Position numbers and translations under genes: made by a program
NCBI GenBank assembly: GCA_023417285.1
Contig: JAEZFR010000323.1
Span: forward strand, 1 to 12,133
Length of the DNA stretch: 12,133 bases
Direction: 5' to 3'
Source of the DNA: Bacillota bacterium
Lineage (GTDB): Bacteria; Bacillota; Clostridia; Acetivibrionales; DSM-1351
Shown: in pieces, positions 1-6,713 of the stretch
How positions within the stretch are numbered: the first letter of the stretch is position 1
Layout: each line of letters starts with the position of its first letter
The notes under the pieces: model-generated
The model's database searches: none
Seen by the model: only the letters and a program-made list of their open reading frames with translations
What the model was told of the DNA's origin: nothing

Positions 1-1028
1 CCCTTACAGATTTTGTTATTTGTGTTGATAAAACAAGTCAGATGTTCCTTACCGGCCCAGCTGTCATTAAGCAGGTAACAGGCGAGGACGTTGATGTTGA
101 AACACTGGGAGGAGCAGTAACACACAATACTGTCTCCGGGGTTGGACATATGCTGGCTAAAGACGACAAACATTGCATTGAACTTATTAAATATTTACTT
201 GGTTTTCTTCCGCAAAATGCAGATGATAAACCTCCCAAATATTTATGCGACGATGATATTTATAGAGTTGCACCTGAATTAGATGATATTATACCTGAAA
301 ACATTAAACGCACCTATGATGTCAAAAAAATCATAGCAGCTATAGTCGATAATGGCGAATACCTGGAACACATGCCGCTATATGCCCCGAATCTCGTAAC
401 AGCATTGGCTCGTCTAAATGGCAAGACTATTGGTATTGTAGCAAATCAACCTAATCATTTGGCAGGTTGCATAGATATAAATGCCTCCGATAAAGGTGCA
501 CGTTTTATTAGAATTTGTGACTCATTCAATGTCCCACTTGTTTATCTTGTAGATGTACCTGGATTCTTGCCGGGCATTGAGCAGGAATATGGCGGAATTA
601 TCCGTCACGGCGCAAAAATGGTATATGCTTGCAGCGAGGCAACCGTACCTAAAATCACAATAACTCTGAACAAAAACTATGGCGGTGCCACTGCTGCCAT
701 GTGCGCCAAGGAGTTGGCATGTGACGCAAATTTTATGTGGCCAACAGGACATGACATGGTAATGGGTGCTGAAGGAGCAGTAAATGTTGTATTTCGTAAA
801 GAGCTGGATGCTCTTCCTCCTGAGAAGAGAGAGAAAGCACGACAGGCCTTCATAAAGGAATATCGTGACAAATATGAAAATCCCTATCTTTCGGTCAGCA
901 TGATGGAAAATGATGCAATCATCCGCCCTAGCCAGACGAGGCAGGTTCTTATTCAGACTCTGGAAGCATTGGAAAATAAAAAAGTATTGCCTAAGGTTAA
1001 TAAAAAACATGGAAATATGCCGGTCTAA
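1..1028 (+). CDS. Acyl-CoA carboxylase carboxyltransferase (beta) subunit, propionyl/methylmalonyl-CoA type, C-terminal part
   Basis: This is the last 341 codons of a protein whose start lies upstream of the window; the reading frame is open from base 3. Full-length relatives have about 510 residues, so roughly the final two thirds are present. The family transfers CO2 between carboxybiotin and an acyl-CoA in the cytoplasm, or, in decarboxylating complexes, removes it. Family landmarks are clear: an ITGP-like LTGPAVIKQVTGEDV near the start, GIVANQPNHLAGCIDI, DVPGFLPGIEQEYGGIIRHGAK, MGAEGAVNVVF, and the typical end KKHGNMPV. The substrate-specificity loop reads YGGATAAM where propionyl-CoA carboxylases usually have YGGAYDVM. 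No biotin carboxylase, biotin carrier or membrane decarboxylase gene is visible, so the partner subunits must be upstream or elsewhere. It is followed after 30 bases by an SDR gene and appears to be in the same operon. Family assignment is firm; the acyl substrate and the direction of reaction are not known. Confidence 0.93.
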   Translation, partial: LTDFVICVDKTSQMFLTGPAVIKQVTGEDVDVETLGGAVTHNTVSGVGHMLAKDDKHCIELIKYLLGFLPQNADDKPPKYLCDDDIYRVAPELDDIIPENIKRTYDVKKIIAAIVDNGEYLEHMPLYAPNLVTALARLNGKTIGIVANQPNHLAGCIDINASDKGARFIRICDSFNVPLVYLVDVPGFLPGIEQEYGGIIRHGAKMVYACSEATVPKITITLNKNYGGATAAMCAKELACDANFMWPTGHDMVMGAEGAVNVVFRKELDALPPEKREKARQAFIKEYRDKYENPYLSVSMMENDAIIRPSQTRQVLIQTLEALENKKVLPKVNKKHGNMPV

Positions 1029-1058
1029 TTAGTTTATATTCAAGGGGGAGTACAGGCT

Positions 1059-1832
1059 ATGGCTAGAAAAATTGCAATCGTAACTGGTTCCAGAAGAGGT
1101 ATCGGTAAGGGTATTGCCATTGAATTAGGCAAAATGGGGTACTACATAATCCTTAGTGCTACAGTTCCGGATGCAGATGAAGTGGTTGAGGAGTTAAACA
1201 CACTCGGGGTTGAATGTGAGTACATCCAATGTAATGTTTCAAGTGCCGATGCCCGCAAGAACCTTATAGAATCTGTGTGTGACAAACATGATAGGCTTGA
1301 TGTCTTGGTAAACAACGCCGGTGTAGCACCAAAAGTGAAGACAGACATTCTGGATTTAGGTGTGGAAAGCTATGACTATGTTTTGAACACGAATGCCCGA
1401 TCTATGTTTTTTATGGCTCAACTAGCCGCTAACCGTATGATTGCTATGCAGCAAAAAGCTTTAGAGGATTATCACCCTCGTATCATTAATATCTCTTCTG
1501 TATCTGCCTATGCTGCTTCAGTAAACAGAGGCGAATACTGCATATCCAAGGCCGCAATATCAATGATTACACAGCTTTTTGCAGCTCGTTTAGGCGAATA
1601 CAACATACCTGTATTCGAGGTTCGACCCGGATTCATACTCACAGATATGATGGCTCCAGAGTCCAGAGAGAAATTCAGCGATCTGATTAATAAGGGCATC
1701 ACGCCTATTCGTCGCTTCGGTGAGCCGAAAGATATCGGTGATGCAGTAGCCGCTTTATGTAGTGGCCGGCTGGATTTCGCTACTGGACAAGTTATTGATG
1801 CAGATGGCGGTTTTAATATCCGCATTTTATAA
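1059..1832 (+). CDS. Short-chain dehydrogenase/reductase, FabG-like (3-oxoacyl-ACP reductase or sugar dehydrogenase type)
   Basis: A 257-residue classical SDR, the normal length for the family, expected to be a soluble NAD(P)(H)-dependent oxidoreductase. The Rossmann glycine motif TGSRRGIG spans residues 9-16, the NNAG motif is at 85-88, the structural Asn is N112, and the catalytic set is S147, Y160 and K164 (YCISK). The Arg-Arg inside the glycine motif would fit NADPH, but this is an inference. The start is supported by a GGGGGAG ribosome binding site 8 bases upstream. Such proteins are usually labelled 3-ketoacyl-ACP reductase, but relatives in sugar loci act on carbohydrates. Here the neighbours are an acyl-CoA carboxylase subunit upstream and a six-hairpin hydrolase 39 bases downstream, so either an acyl or a keto-sugar substrate is possible. 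There is no other fatty-acid synthesis gene in view, which weakens the FabG reading. Confidence 0.9.
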   Translation: MARKIAIVTGSRRGIGKGIAIELGKMGYYIILSATVPDADEVVEELNTLGVECEYIQCNVSSADARKNLIESVCDKHDRLDVLVNNAGVAPKVKTDILDLGVESYDYVLNTNARSMFFMAQLAANRMIAMQQKALEDYHPRIINISSVSAYAASVNRGEYCISKAAISMITQLFAARLGEYNIPVFEVRPGFILTDMMAPESREKFSDLINKGITPIRRFGEPKDIGDAVAALCSGRLDFATGQVIDADGGFNIRIL

Positions 1833-1871
1833 CCAACCAATATACCCATATATAAAGGAGGGTTAACTATT

Positions 1872-2912
1872 ATGAGTATTGAAACTCCAATAATTAAAAA
1901 AGTAAAAAATGCTCTGATGAGTATTCAACGGCGCAGTTGGGAACAAGGGGAGGCTATGCAAGCACTGCTTGAGCTGCGTGATTATGATACTATGATTACT
2001 TTTGCCAGAGAGGCATCGTATATCCGGTTGGATGATGGGCGCACTACCCTGACAACCGAATGGGAAAAAGGAACTGTAACTGATACCTGCGCTTGCGGGG
2101 AAGCACTAATGCTTGCATCCCGACTGACTGGCGACAGATTAATAACTGAGACTTATGAAGCTTTATTAGAATATACTCTCCATAAAGCAAAACGCAACGC
2201 AGAAGGTATCCTTTATCACATGACTCAGGCTCCCGAATTCTGGGTGGATTCCATTTACATGATGCCTCCTTTTTTGGCTGCAGCAGGCTATCCTGAAGAA
2301 GCTGTTAAACAAATAAACGGTTATTGGAATGCACTATATGACCCTGAAATAAAGATGTTGAATTGGATTTGGAATGACCAGACAAAAGAATTCGTCCGCA
2401 AACACCATCGCAGCATTTGCACAGGATATGCGGCAGTTGGGATAGTAAAAGTAGCCGCAGCCTTACCTGATACCATGAAAAAGGATAAGGATGATCTTAT
2501 GGCTAAGGGTAAAATCGTAATTGATTCAATCCTTAAGTATATTGATGACGATGGTGTATGTCACGACACCTTAGATAACCCTGAAAGTATTATTGGTATC
2601 AATGCAGTGAGTATGGTAACTACAGCTATCTATCGAGCTGTCACGGCTGGTTATATGAGCAGCTACATAGAAATTGCCGATAAGCTCAGATCTTTATTAC
2701 ACTCAAAAATTGACCCTTATGGCTTTTTATATGGGGTATGCGGTGTACCGAACAATAATAAAACAGGTATTTCTGCAAATGGTCAATCGTTCTTCCTTCA
2801 GATGGAAGCAGCCTATTATAACTACAAAGCGACAGATCCCGAGGCCTGGCATAACCAGATGTTCAAAGATAATCCAACGAAACACAGTGACTACATGGGT
2901 GTAATATCATAA
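1872..2912 (+). CDS. Six-hairpin glycosidase-like hydrolase, GH88/GH105-related, cytoplasmic
   Basis: A 346-residue protein with no signal peptide, so it should act in the cytoplasm on imported material. It resembles the (alpha/alpha)6-barrel family of unsaturated glucuronyl and rhamnogalacturonyl hydrolases (UGL, YteR). The N-terminus carries SWEQGEAMQALLE (residues 22-34), and the segment FWVDSIYMMPPFLAAAG (from 123) matches the WxDxLYMxxPFL signature in which the Asp, here D126, is the catalytic acid of YteR. A second acidic candidate is D71 in GTVTDTCACGEAL. The C-terminus has the Gly-rich ANGQSFFLQMEAAYY segment common in this fold. Known members hydrate the double bond of sugars left by polysaccharide lyases; whether this divergent member does so is an inference. 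A strong AAGGAGGG site lies 8 bases before the ATG. It sits between an SDR and a flavin oxidoreductase in the same operon. The SWEQG form also recalls hypothetical fungal proteins of this superfamily; this is from memory and was not checked. Confidence 0.8.
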   Translation: MSIETPIIKKVKNALMSIQRRSWEQGEAMQALLELRDYDTMITFAREASYIRLDDGRTTLTTEWEKGTVTDTCACGEALMLASRLTGDRLITETYEALLEYTLHKAKRNAEGILYHMTQAPEFWVDSIYMMPPFLAAAGYPEEAVKQINGYWNALYDPEIKMLNWIWNDQTKEFVRKHHRSICTGYAAVGIVKVAAALPDTMKKDKDDLMAKGKIVIDSILKYIDDDGVCHDTLDNPESIIGINAVSMVTTAIYRAVTAGYMSSYIEIADKLRSLLHSKIDPYGFLYGVCGVPNNNKTGISANGQSFFLQMEAAYYNYKATDPEAWHNQMFKDNPTKHSDYMGVIS

Positions 2913-2932
2913 TCACAGTTAGGAGAAATACG

Positions 2933-4288
2933 ATGAAACAGATGTATGACTTTAAGTATGGAACTCTACAGGAGTTGCAAGAAAAGGCAACCGAGCTGGG
3001 AGCAAACCTTCCTCTGAATGATAATACCTCAATACTTAACACTCCGTTCAAAATCGGAGAAACTATAATTAAAAATCGAATGGGTGTTGCTCCTATGGAG
3101 GGTGTAGATTCAGAGCCTGACGGTACGCCCGGGGAACTGACCTTCAGACGGTATAGACGTTTTGCAGAAGGTGGTGCCGGTTTGATATGGTTTGAGTCGG
3201 TCTCTATTGTTCAGGAAGGACGAAGCAGTCCAAAACAATTGCTTTTAACCAAGAATACTCTGCCTGCCTACCAACGCCTGACCGAACAGATAAAAGAAGA
3301 TGGCATGAAAAAGAATGGGTTCGCTCCATACCTGGTGATGCAAGCAAATCATAGCGGACGTTATTCCCGCCCTGATTCTCCTCTCAAACCCGAACCGATG
3401 ATTGCCTTCAGAAACCCTTATTTAGAGAAAGCATCCCCTTTGGACGATTCACGAATTGTATCTGATGACTATCTGAAGCACCTCGAAGAAGCCTTTGGAG
3501 AAGGAGCTGAATTGGCTAAAAAAGCCGGTTTTGATGCAGTCGATATTAAATGTTGTCACGGTTACCTGCTGGCCGAACTGGCAGGTGCTTTTACGCGGAG
3601 TGGCAATTATGGCGGCAGCTTTGATAACCGTTTTCGTTTGTTCTTCAACGCTATAAAAAATGCTCAACAGGTACAAAGCGAAACTTTCCAGGTTTTGGCA
3701 AGAGTTGGGGTATATGATAACATCCCCTATCCATACGGATTTGGAATGTCCAGTGATGGTAATTTAACAATGGATCTCAGTGAGCCCTTAAAACTTATGG
3801 AGATATTACATTCTAAGCTGGGCGTGCCCTTTGTTAATATTACTGTTGGTGATCCACATTATGACGCTTATGTGACCCGCCCATTTAATAACGAGATTAA
3901 ATTTGAAGCAAAGGAAGATCCTTTGTTGGGTGTAGCACGTATCTTTGGCGTAGCCTCTGAAATAAAGAATGCTTTTCCGGCTTTAAAAGTATCAGCCTCT
4001 GCCCCCAGTTATCTGCGCCAATTTGCTCCCAACCTGGCAGCAGGCGCAATCAGCAAAGGCTTTTGCGATCATGTGTGCTTTGGACGTCTTTCATTTGCCA
4101 ATCCATCTTTTGCAAATGATATATGTCATAATGGCAATTTAACAAGCAAGCAAAGCTGTCTAGCATGCAGCAAATGCAGTGAGTTGATTCGTGCTGGTGA
4201 ATGGACAGGCTGTGTCATTCATGACAAAGATGTTTACCTTCCGATATACCAGCATCTCAGAGAAAAGCAATTAAAAAATACTATTTGA
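2933..4288 (+). CDS. Old Yellow Enzyme-family NADH:flavin oxidoreductase with C-terminal cysteine cluster
   Basis: A 451-residue FMN-binding TIM barrel of the Old Yellow Enzyme and 2,4-dienoyl-CoA reductase family, which typically reduces the C=C bond of enones or enoyl compounds. Visible signatures: NRMGVAPMEG (residues 48-57), QANHSGRYSRP (137-147), CCHGYLLAEL (207-216) with the likely proton donor Y211, NYGGSFDNR (225-233), and the FMN-phosphate GR at 384-385. The substrate-side residue that is His in OYE1 (H191) is K206 here, while the following partner position is H209. After the barrel are four cysteines, C409, C412, C415 and C427 (CX2CX2CX11C). These resemble the 4Fe-4S ligands of dienoyl-CoA reductase (FadH), although the second gap is one residue shorter. 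The C-terminal pyridine-nucleotide domain of FadH (about 670 residues in total) is missing. The start has an AGGAGA site, and the gene follows the hydrolase by 20 bases. The substrate is unknown. Confidence 0.88.
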   Translation: MKQMYDFKYGTLQELQEKATELGANLPLNDNTSILNTPFKIGETIIKNRMGVAPMEGVDSEPDGTPGELTFRRYRRFAEGGAGLIWFESVSIVQEGRSSPKQLLLTKNTLPAYQRLTEQIKEDGMKKNGFAPYLVMQANHSGRYSRPDSPLKPEPMIAFRNPYLEKASPLDDSRIVSDDYLKHLEEAFGEGAELAKKAGFDAVDIKCCHGYLLAELAGAFTRSGNYGGSFDNRFRLFFNAIKNAQQVQSETFQVLARVGVYDNIPYPYGFGMSSDGNLTMDLSEPLKLMEILHSKLGVPFVNITVGDPHYDAYVTRPFNNEIKFEAKEDPLLGVARIFGVASEIKNAFPALKVSASAPSYLRQFAPNLAAGAISKGFCDHVCFGRLSFANPSFANDICHNGNLTSKQSCLACSKCSELIRAGEWTGCVIHDKDVYLPIYQHLREKQLKNTI

Positions 4289-4365
4289 TAATACCTCACA
4301 CTATTTGATCAAGAAATATCACAATAACGAAGCATCATATTAAGTATAGAAAAGGTGAGTTTTAT

Positions 4366-5040
4366 ATGTTGTATAACGGTGTAGATCTGGCTAGAATGAT
4401 TGACAGTACGCACATAAAAACCCTGGCAACAAAGGCTGAGCTTGATGAAATGATTACTCAAGCCAAGGAATATAACTTTTTCGCCATCAACGGTCCTGCA
4501 TGCTACTTTCCCTACCTTGTAGAAAGCCTTAAAGGAACCCATACCAACCCCGGATTTGGCTGTTGTCGATGGAGCGGCGCTGATCCGACACATATTAAAG
4601 TGGCGGCTGCCACCTGGGCTATTGAGCACGGTGCACAGGAAATTGATATGGTGATGAACCAAAGCTATCTCGTATCCGGACTTTATGACGAAGCCGAGGC
4701 TGATATCCATGCAGTAAAAAAGGCAATCGGAGACAAGGCTCTTAAGGTAATCATTGAATGCCCTCTTCATGACGATGCTACCATTCTCAAGGCCGCAGAT
4801 ATTATTGTATCAGCAGGAGCTGACTGCGTCAAAACTTGCTCAGGAACAGAAGGGCCTGTTACTCTTCATCATGTGGAGTTGATTGCCAAGGCAGTTAAAG
4901 GAACTGGCGTATGGATAAAGGCTGCGGGCGGTATACGCGATATTGAAACTGTTGATAAAATGATCGATTTGGGTGTGGCACGTTTTGGTATCGGATACAG
5001 ATATGCCAAGATTATTTGTGACGCAGCGAATAACCGTTGA
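4366..5040 (+). CDS. DeoC-like class I (Schiff-base) aldolase with altered phosphate site
   Basis: A 224-residue TIM-barrel protein of the deoxyribose-phosphate aldolase (DERA) family. The three catalytic residues are all present: D94 in EIDMVMN (E. coli D102), the Schiff-base lysine K156 in DCVKTCSG (E. coli K167), and K185 in WIKAAGGIRD (E. coli K201). The N-terminus IDSTHIK is close to the family's IDHTLLK. Two regions that bind the substrate phosphate in DERA are changed: KTSTGK is KTCSGTEG, and the C-terminal RFGASSLL is RFGIGYRYA, so the serine pair is gone. The usual GFPxG strand is replaced by GFGCCRWSGADPTHIK. It should therefore be a retro-aldol enzyme for a substrate other than 2-deoxyribose 5-phosphate. 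An AAGGTGAG ribosome binding site precedes the ATG. It is followed after 31 bases by a sugar kinase, a natural pathway partner. The family is firm, the substrate unknown. Confidence 0.88.
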   Translation: MLYNGVDLARMIDSTHIKTLATKAELDEMITQAKEYNFFAINGPACYFPYLVESLKGTHTNPGFGCCRWSGADPTHIKVAAATWAIEHGAQEIDMVMNQSYLVSGLYDEAEADIHAVKKAIGDKALKVIIECPLHDDATILKAADIIVSAGADCVKTCSGTEGPVTLHHVELIAKAVKGTGVWIKAAGGIRDIETVDKMIDLGVARFGIGYRYAKIICDAANNR

Positions 5041-5059
5041 AGAATTTAATTTATAATAC

Positions 5060-5064
5060 GGAGG
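5060..5064 (+). promoter_or_regulatory. Ribosome binding site for the TTG-initiated kinase
   Basis: GGAGG lies seven bases before the TTG at 5072 in the 31-base gap after the aldolase gene. It supports the non-ATG start of the kinase, because no ATG in the same frame sits at a suitable distance and the TTG start gives a family-length N-terminus. Confidence 0.8.
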
Positions 5065-5071
5065 AACGGCA

Positions 5072-6595
5072 TTGAAGAGATATATTGTGGCTCATGACTT
5101 GGGAACCTCCGGTAACAAGGCTTCATTGGTGAGTATAGACGGTGAGATATCAAGAAGTTTTACCGAAGCTTACTCCATCGAGCGCCCACAGCCCGGATGG
5201 GTACAACAAGATCCCGAGCAGTGGTGGCAGGCAGTTTGCCGTTGCAATCTTGAATTGCTGCGGGATATTAACCCCAGTGAAGTAGCCGGGATATGCCTCA
5301 CAGGGCAGATGATGTGTTGCCTGCCTGTTGATGAGAGTGGTCACCCGCTTTATCCGGCAGTTATTTGGGCAGACGGCAGGGCTTCTGAAGAGGCTGATAC
5401 ATTGCGCAGTCTTATAGGAGATGACAAATTCTATAAGACAGTAGGTATGCGCATATCCCCGAACTATGGATTGCCCAAGATGATGTGGCTAAAAAAACAT
5501 GAGCCCGCCATTTATCGTGACACGTATAAATTTCTTAGCCCAAAGGACTATATCAATCTACGTCTCACCGGGCATTATGTCATTGATCCAGAGAATGCTG
5601 CTTTTTGGCATTGTTATGATATTAATACGCGAGGCTGGGCTACTCAGCTTTTGTCGCAGACAGCAATTGAGATGGACAAGCTTCCAGAAATACTTGATAT
5701 CTCAACGGTCATTGGCACTGTTTTACCTGATGCAGCAGCACAATGCGGGCTTTTAGAAGGAACTACTGTCATAATGGGTCCCGGTGATGGTAGCGCGGCA
5801 ACACTAGGAGCTGCTGTGTTGTCGGCTGGCGAAGCATATATATCGTTGGGTACTTCCAGTTGGGTGAGCATGATTACAGGTAAGAAAAACTTAGATGCGA
5901 AACAGCGCATTGCTAAGATAAACTATCTTGAAACCATACGCGATTCAGGAGCCATGCAATCTGGCGGATATGCTTACCAATGGGTTAAAGAATTGCTCTG
6001 CCAGTCCGAAGCCATTCGTGCGGACAAGGAAAATACATCGCTTCACGTATTGGTTGATGAACTCGCTGCTACTTCTTATGCAGGTTCAGGCGGGGTGTTG
6101 TTTCAACCCTATCTCATGGGTGAGAGAGCTCCCCTTTGGGATATACGGCTCCGAGGCGCTTTTATTGGATTAACATCCAAAACAAGGCGCGCTGATTTGT
6201 GCCGCAGCGTGATGGAAGGTGTAGCACTCCATCTCGAGTGGATATACCGCTGTATTCTTGAGACAAATATGATTGAGGGCGCAACCAGTATCAAGCTTAT
6301 TGGAGGGGGGGCCAAAAGCTTGATCTGGAGCCAAATTTTCGCAGATGTTTTTGGGACACCTATTGAAATTATCGGCCGTCCCGACCATGCTGGCACCCTG
6401 GGCACTGCTGTTGTGTGTGGTGTCGGTCTTGGCATGTACGAAGATTATTCCATATTGAAGGAATTTCAACCGGTGACTCGGGTTATTGAGCCTGATCTAA
6501 CTACACGAACCATTTATAGGGAACTTAGCAGCATACTCGAATATTCAATTGATATTATGTCAGAAGTCCACCATAGACTTGGCAGTCTAAATTAA
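5072..6595 (+). CDS. FGGY-family carbohydrate kinase, xylulokinase-like
   Basis: A 507-residue ATP-dependent sugar kinase of usual xylulokinase length. Landmarks: the N-terminal ATPase-fold motif HDLGTSGNK (residues 8-16), the substrate loop LTGQMMCC (76-83), IWADGR (98-103), GPGDGSAATLGA (236-247) with the predicted catalytic base D239, GTSSW (260-264), PYLMGERAPLWD (346-357), and GGGAKS (411-416). In E. coli xylulokinase the substrate loop is GQMHG, with the His contacting xylulose; here it is GQMMCC, so D-xylulose is not the safe guess. The start codon is TTG, supported by a GGAGG seven bases upstream and by the alignment of MKRYIVAHDLGTSG with family N-termini; no nearby ATG fits. It is the last gene of the plus-strand operon and ends just before a terminator. 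Pairing with the aldolase suggests that a sugar or sugar derivative is phosphorylated and then cleaved, or cleaved first. Confidence 0.93.
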   Translation: MKRYIVAHDLGTSGNKASLVSIDGEISRSFTEAYSIERPQPGWVQQDPEQWWQAVCRCNLELLRDINPSEVAGICLTGQMMCCLPVDESGHPLYPAVIWADGRASEEADTLRSLIGDDKFYKTVGMRISPNYGLPKMMWLKKHEPAIYRDTYKFLSPKDYINLRLTGHYVIDPENAAFWHCYDINTRGWATQLLSQTAIEMDKLPEILDISTVIGTVLPDAAAQCGLLEGTTVIMGPGDGSAATLGAAVLSAGEAYISLGTSSWVSMITGKKNLDAKQRIAKINYLETIRDSGAMQSGGYAYQWVKELLCQSEAIRADKENTSLHVLVDELAATSYAGSGGVLFQPYLMGERAPLWDIRLRGAFIGLTSKTRRADLCRSVMEGVALHLEWIYRCILETNMIEGATSIKLIGGGAKSLIWSQIFADVFGTPIEIIGRPDHAGTLGTAVVCGVGLGMYEDYSILKEFQPVTRVIEPDLTTRTIYRELSSILEYSIDIMSEVHHRLGSLN

Positions 6596-6616
6596 TTATG
6601 CTAATCTGAAATTGAA

Positions 6617-6665
6617 AATGACGCTTTCCTTAACTTATAAGCTATGGATAAGCGTCATTCTTTTA
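6617..6665. terminator. Bidirectional Rho-independent terminator between convergent operons
   Basis: AATGACGCTT at 6617-6626 is perfectly complementary to AAGCGTCATT at 6650-6659. Stem pairing continues with TCC and GGA after a one-base bulge, leaving a loop of about 16 bases. On the plus strand the stem is followed by CTTTTATTT, a usable U-tract for ending the kinase operon. On the minus strand it is followed by TTTCAATTT directly after the stem, a weaker tract that could end the oxidoreductase operon whose stop is at 6714. The rest of the 118-base gap between the two stop codons shows nothing else. Confidence 0.82.
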
Positions 6666-6713
6666 TTTACATACTGTTTTTTGTTGCAGCCTATTCCTCT
6701 AAATTAAGGCAGC

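Noticed and set aside
522..1010. Open frame of 162 codons on the minus strand
   Set aside because: It lies wholly antisense to the conserved acyl-CoA carboxylase gene, has no recognisable protein motif and no ribosome site, and is low-complexity, aromatic- and Cys-rich in the manner of a shadow frame.
4280..4309. Ten-base direct repeat ACTATTTGAT, twice, 20 bases apart, around the flavin oxidoreductase stop
   Set aside because: Short, AT-rich and partly coding; no third copy or inverted symmetry, so there is no basis for calling an operator. The 77-base gap here otherwise shows only the aldolase ribosome site.
4309..4770. Open frame of 153 codons on the minus strand
   Set aside because: It is antisense to the start of the DeoC-like aldolase, whose motifs prove the plus-strand frame; no family resemblance was seen.
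5052..5057. Perfect TATAAT between the aldolase and kinase genes
   Set aside because: There is no TTGACA-like box 16-18 bases upstream, and a transcript from it would begin at or inside the kinase ribosome site. It is probably chance in an AT-rich gap.
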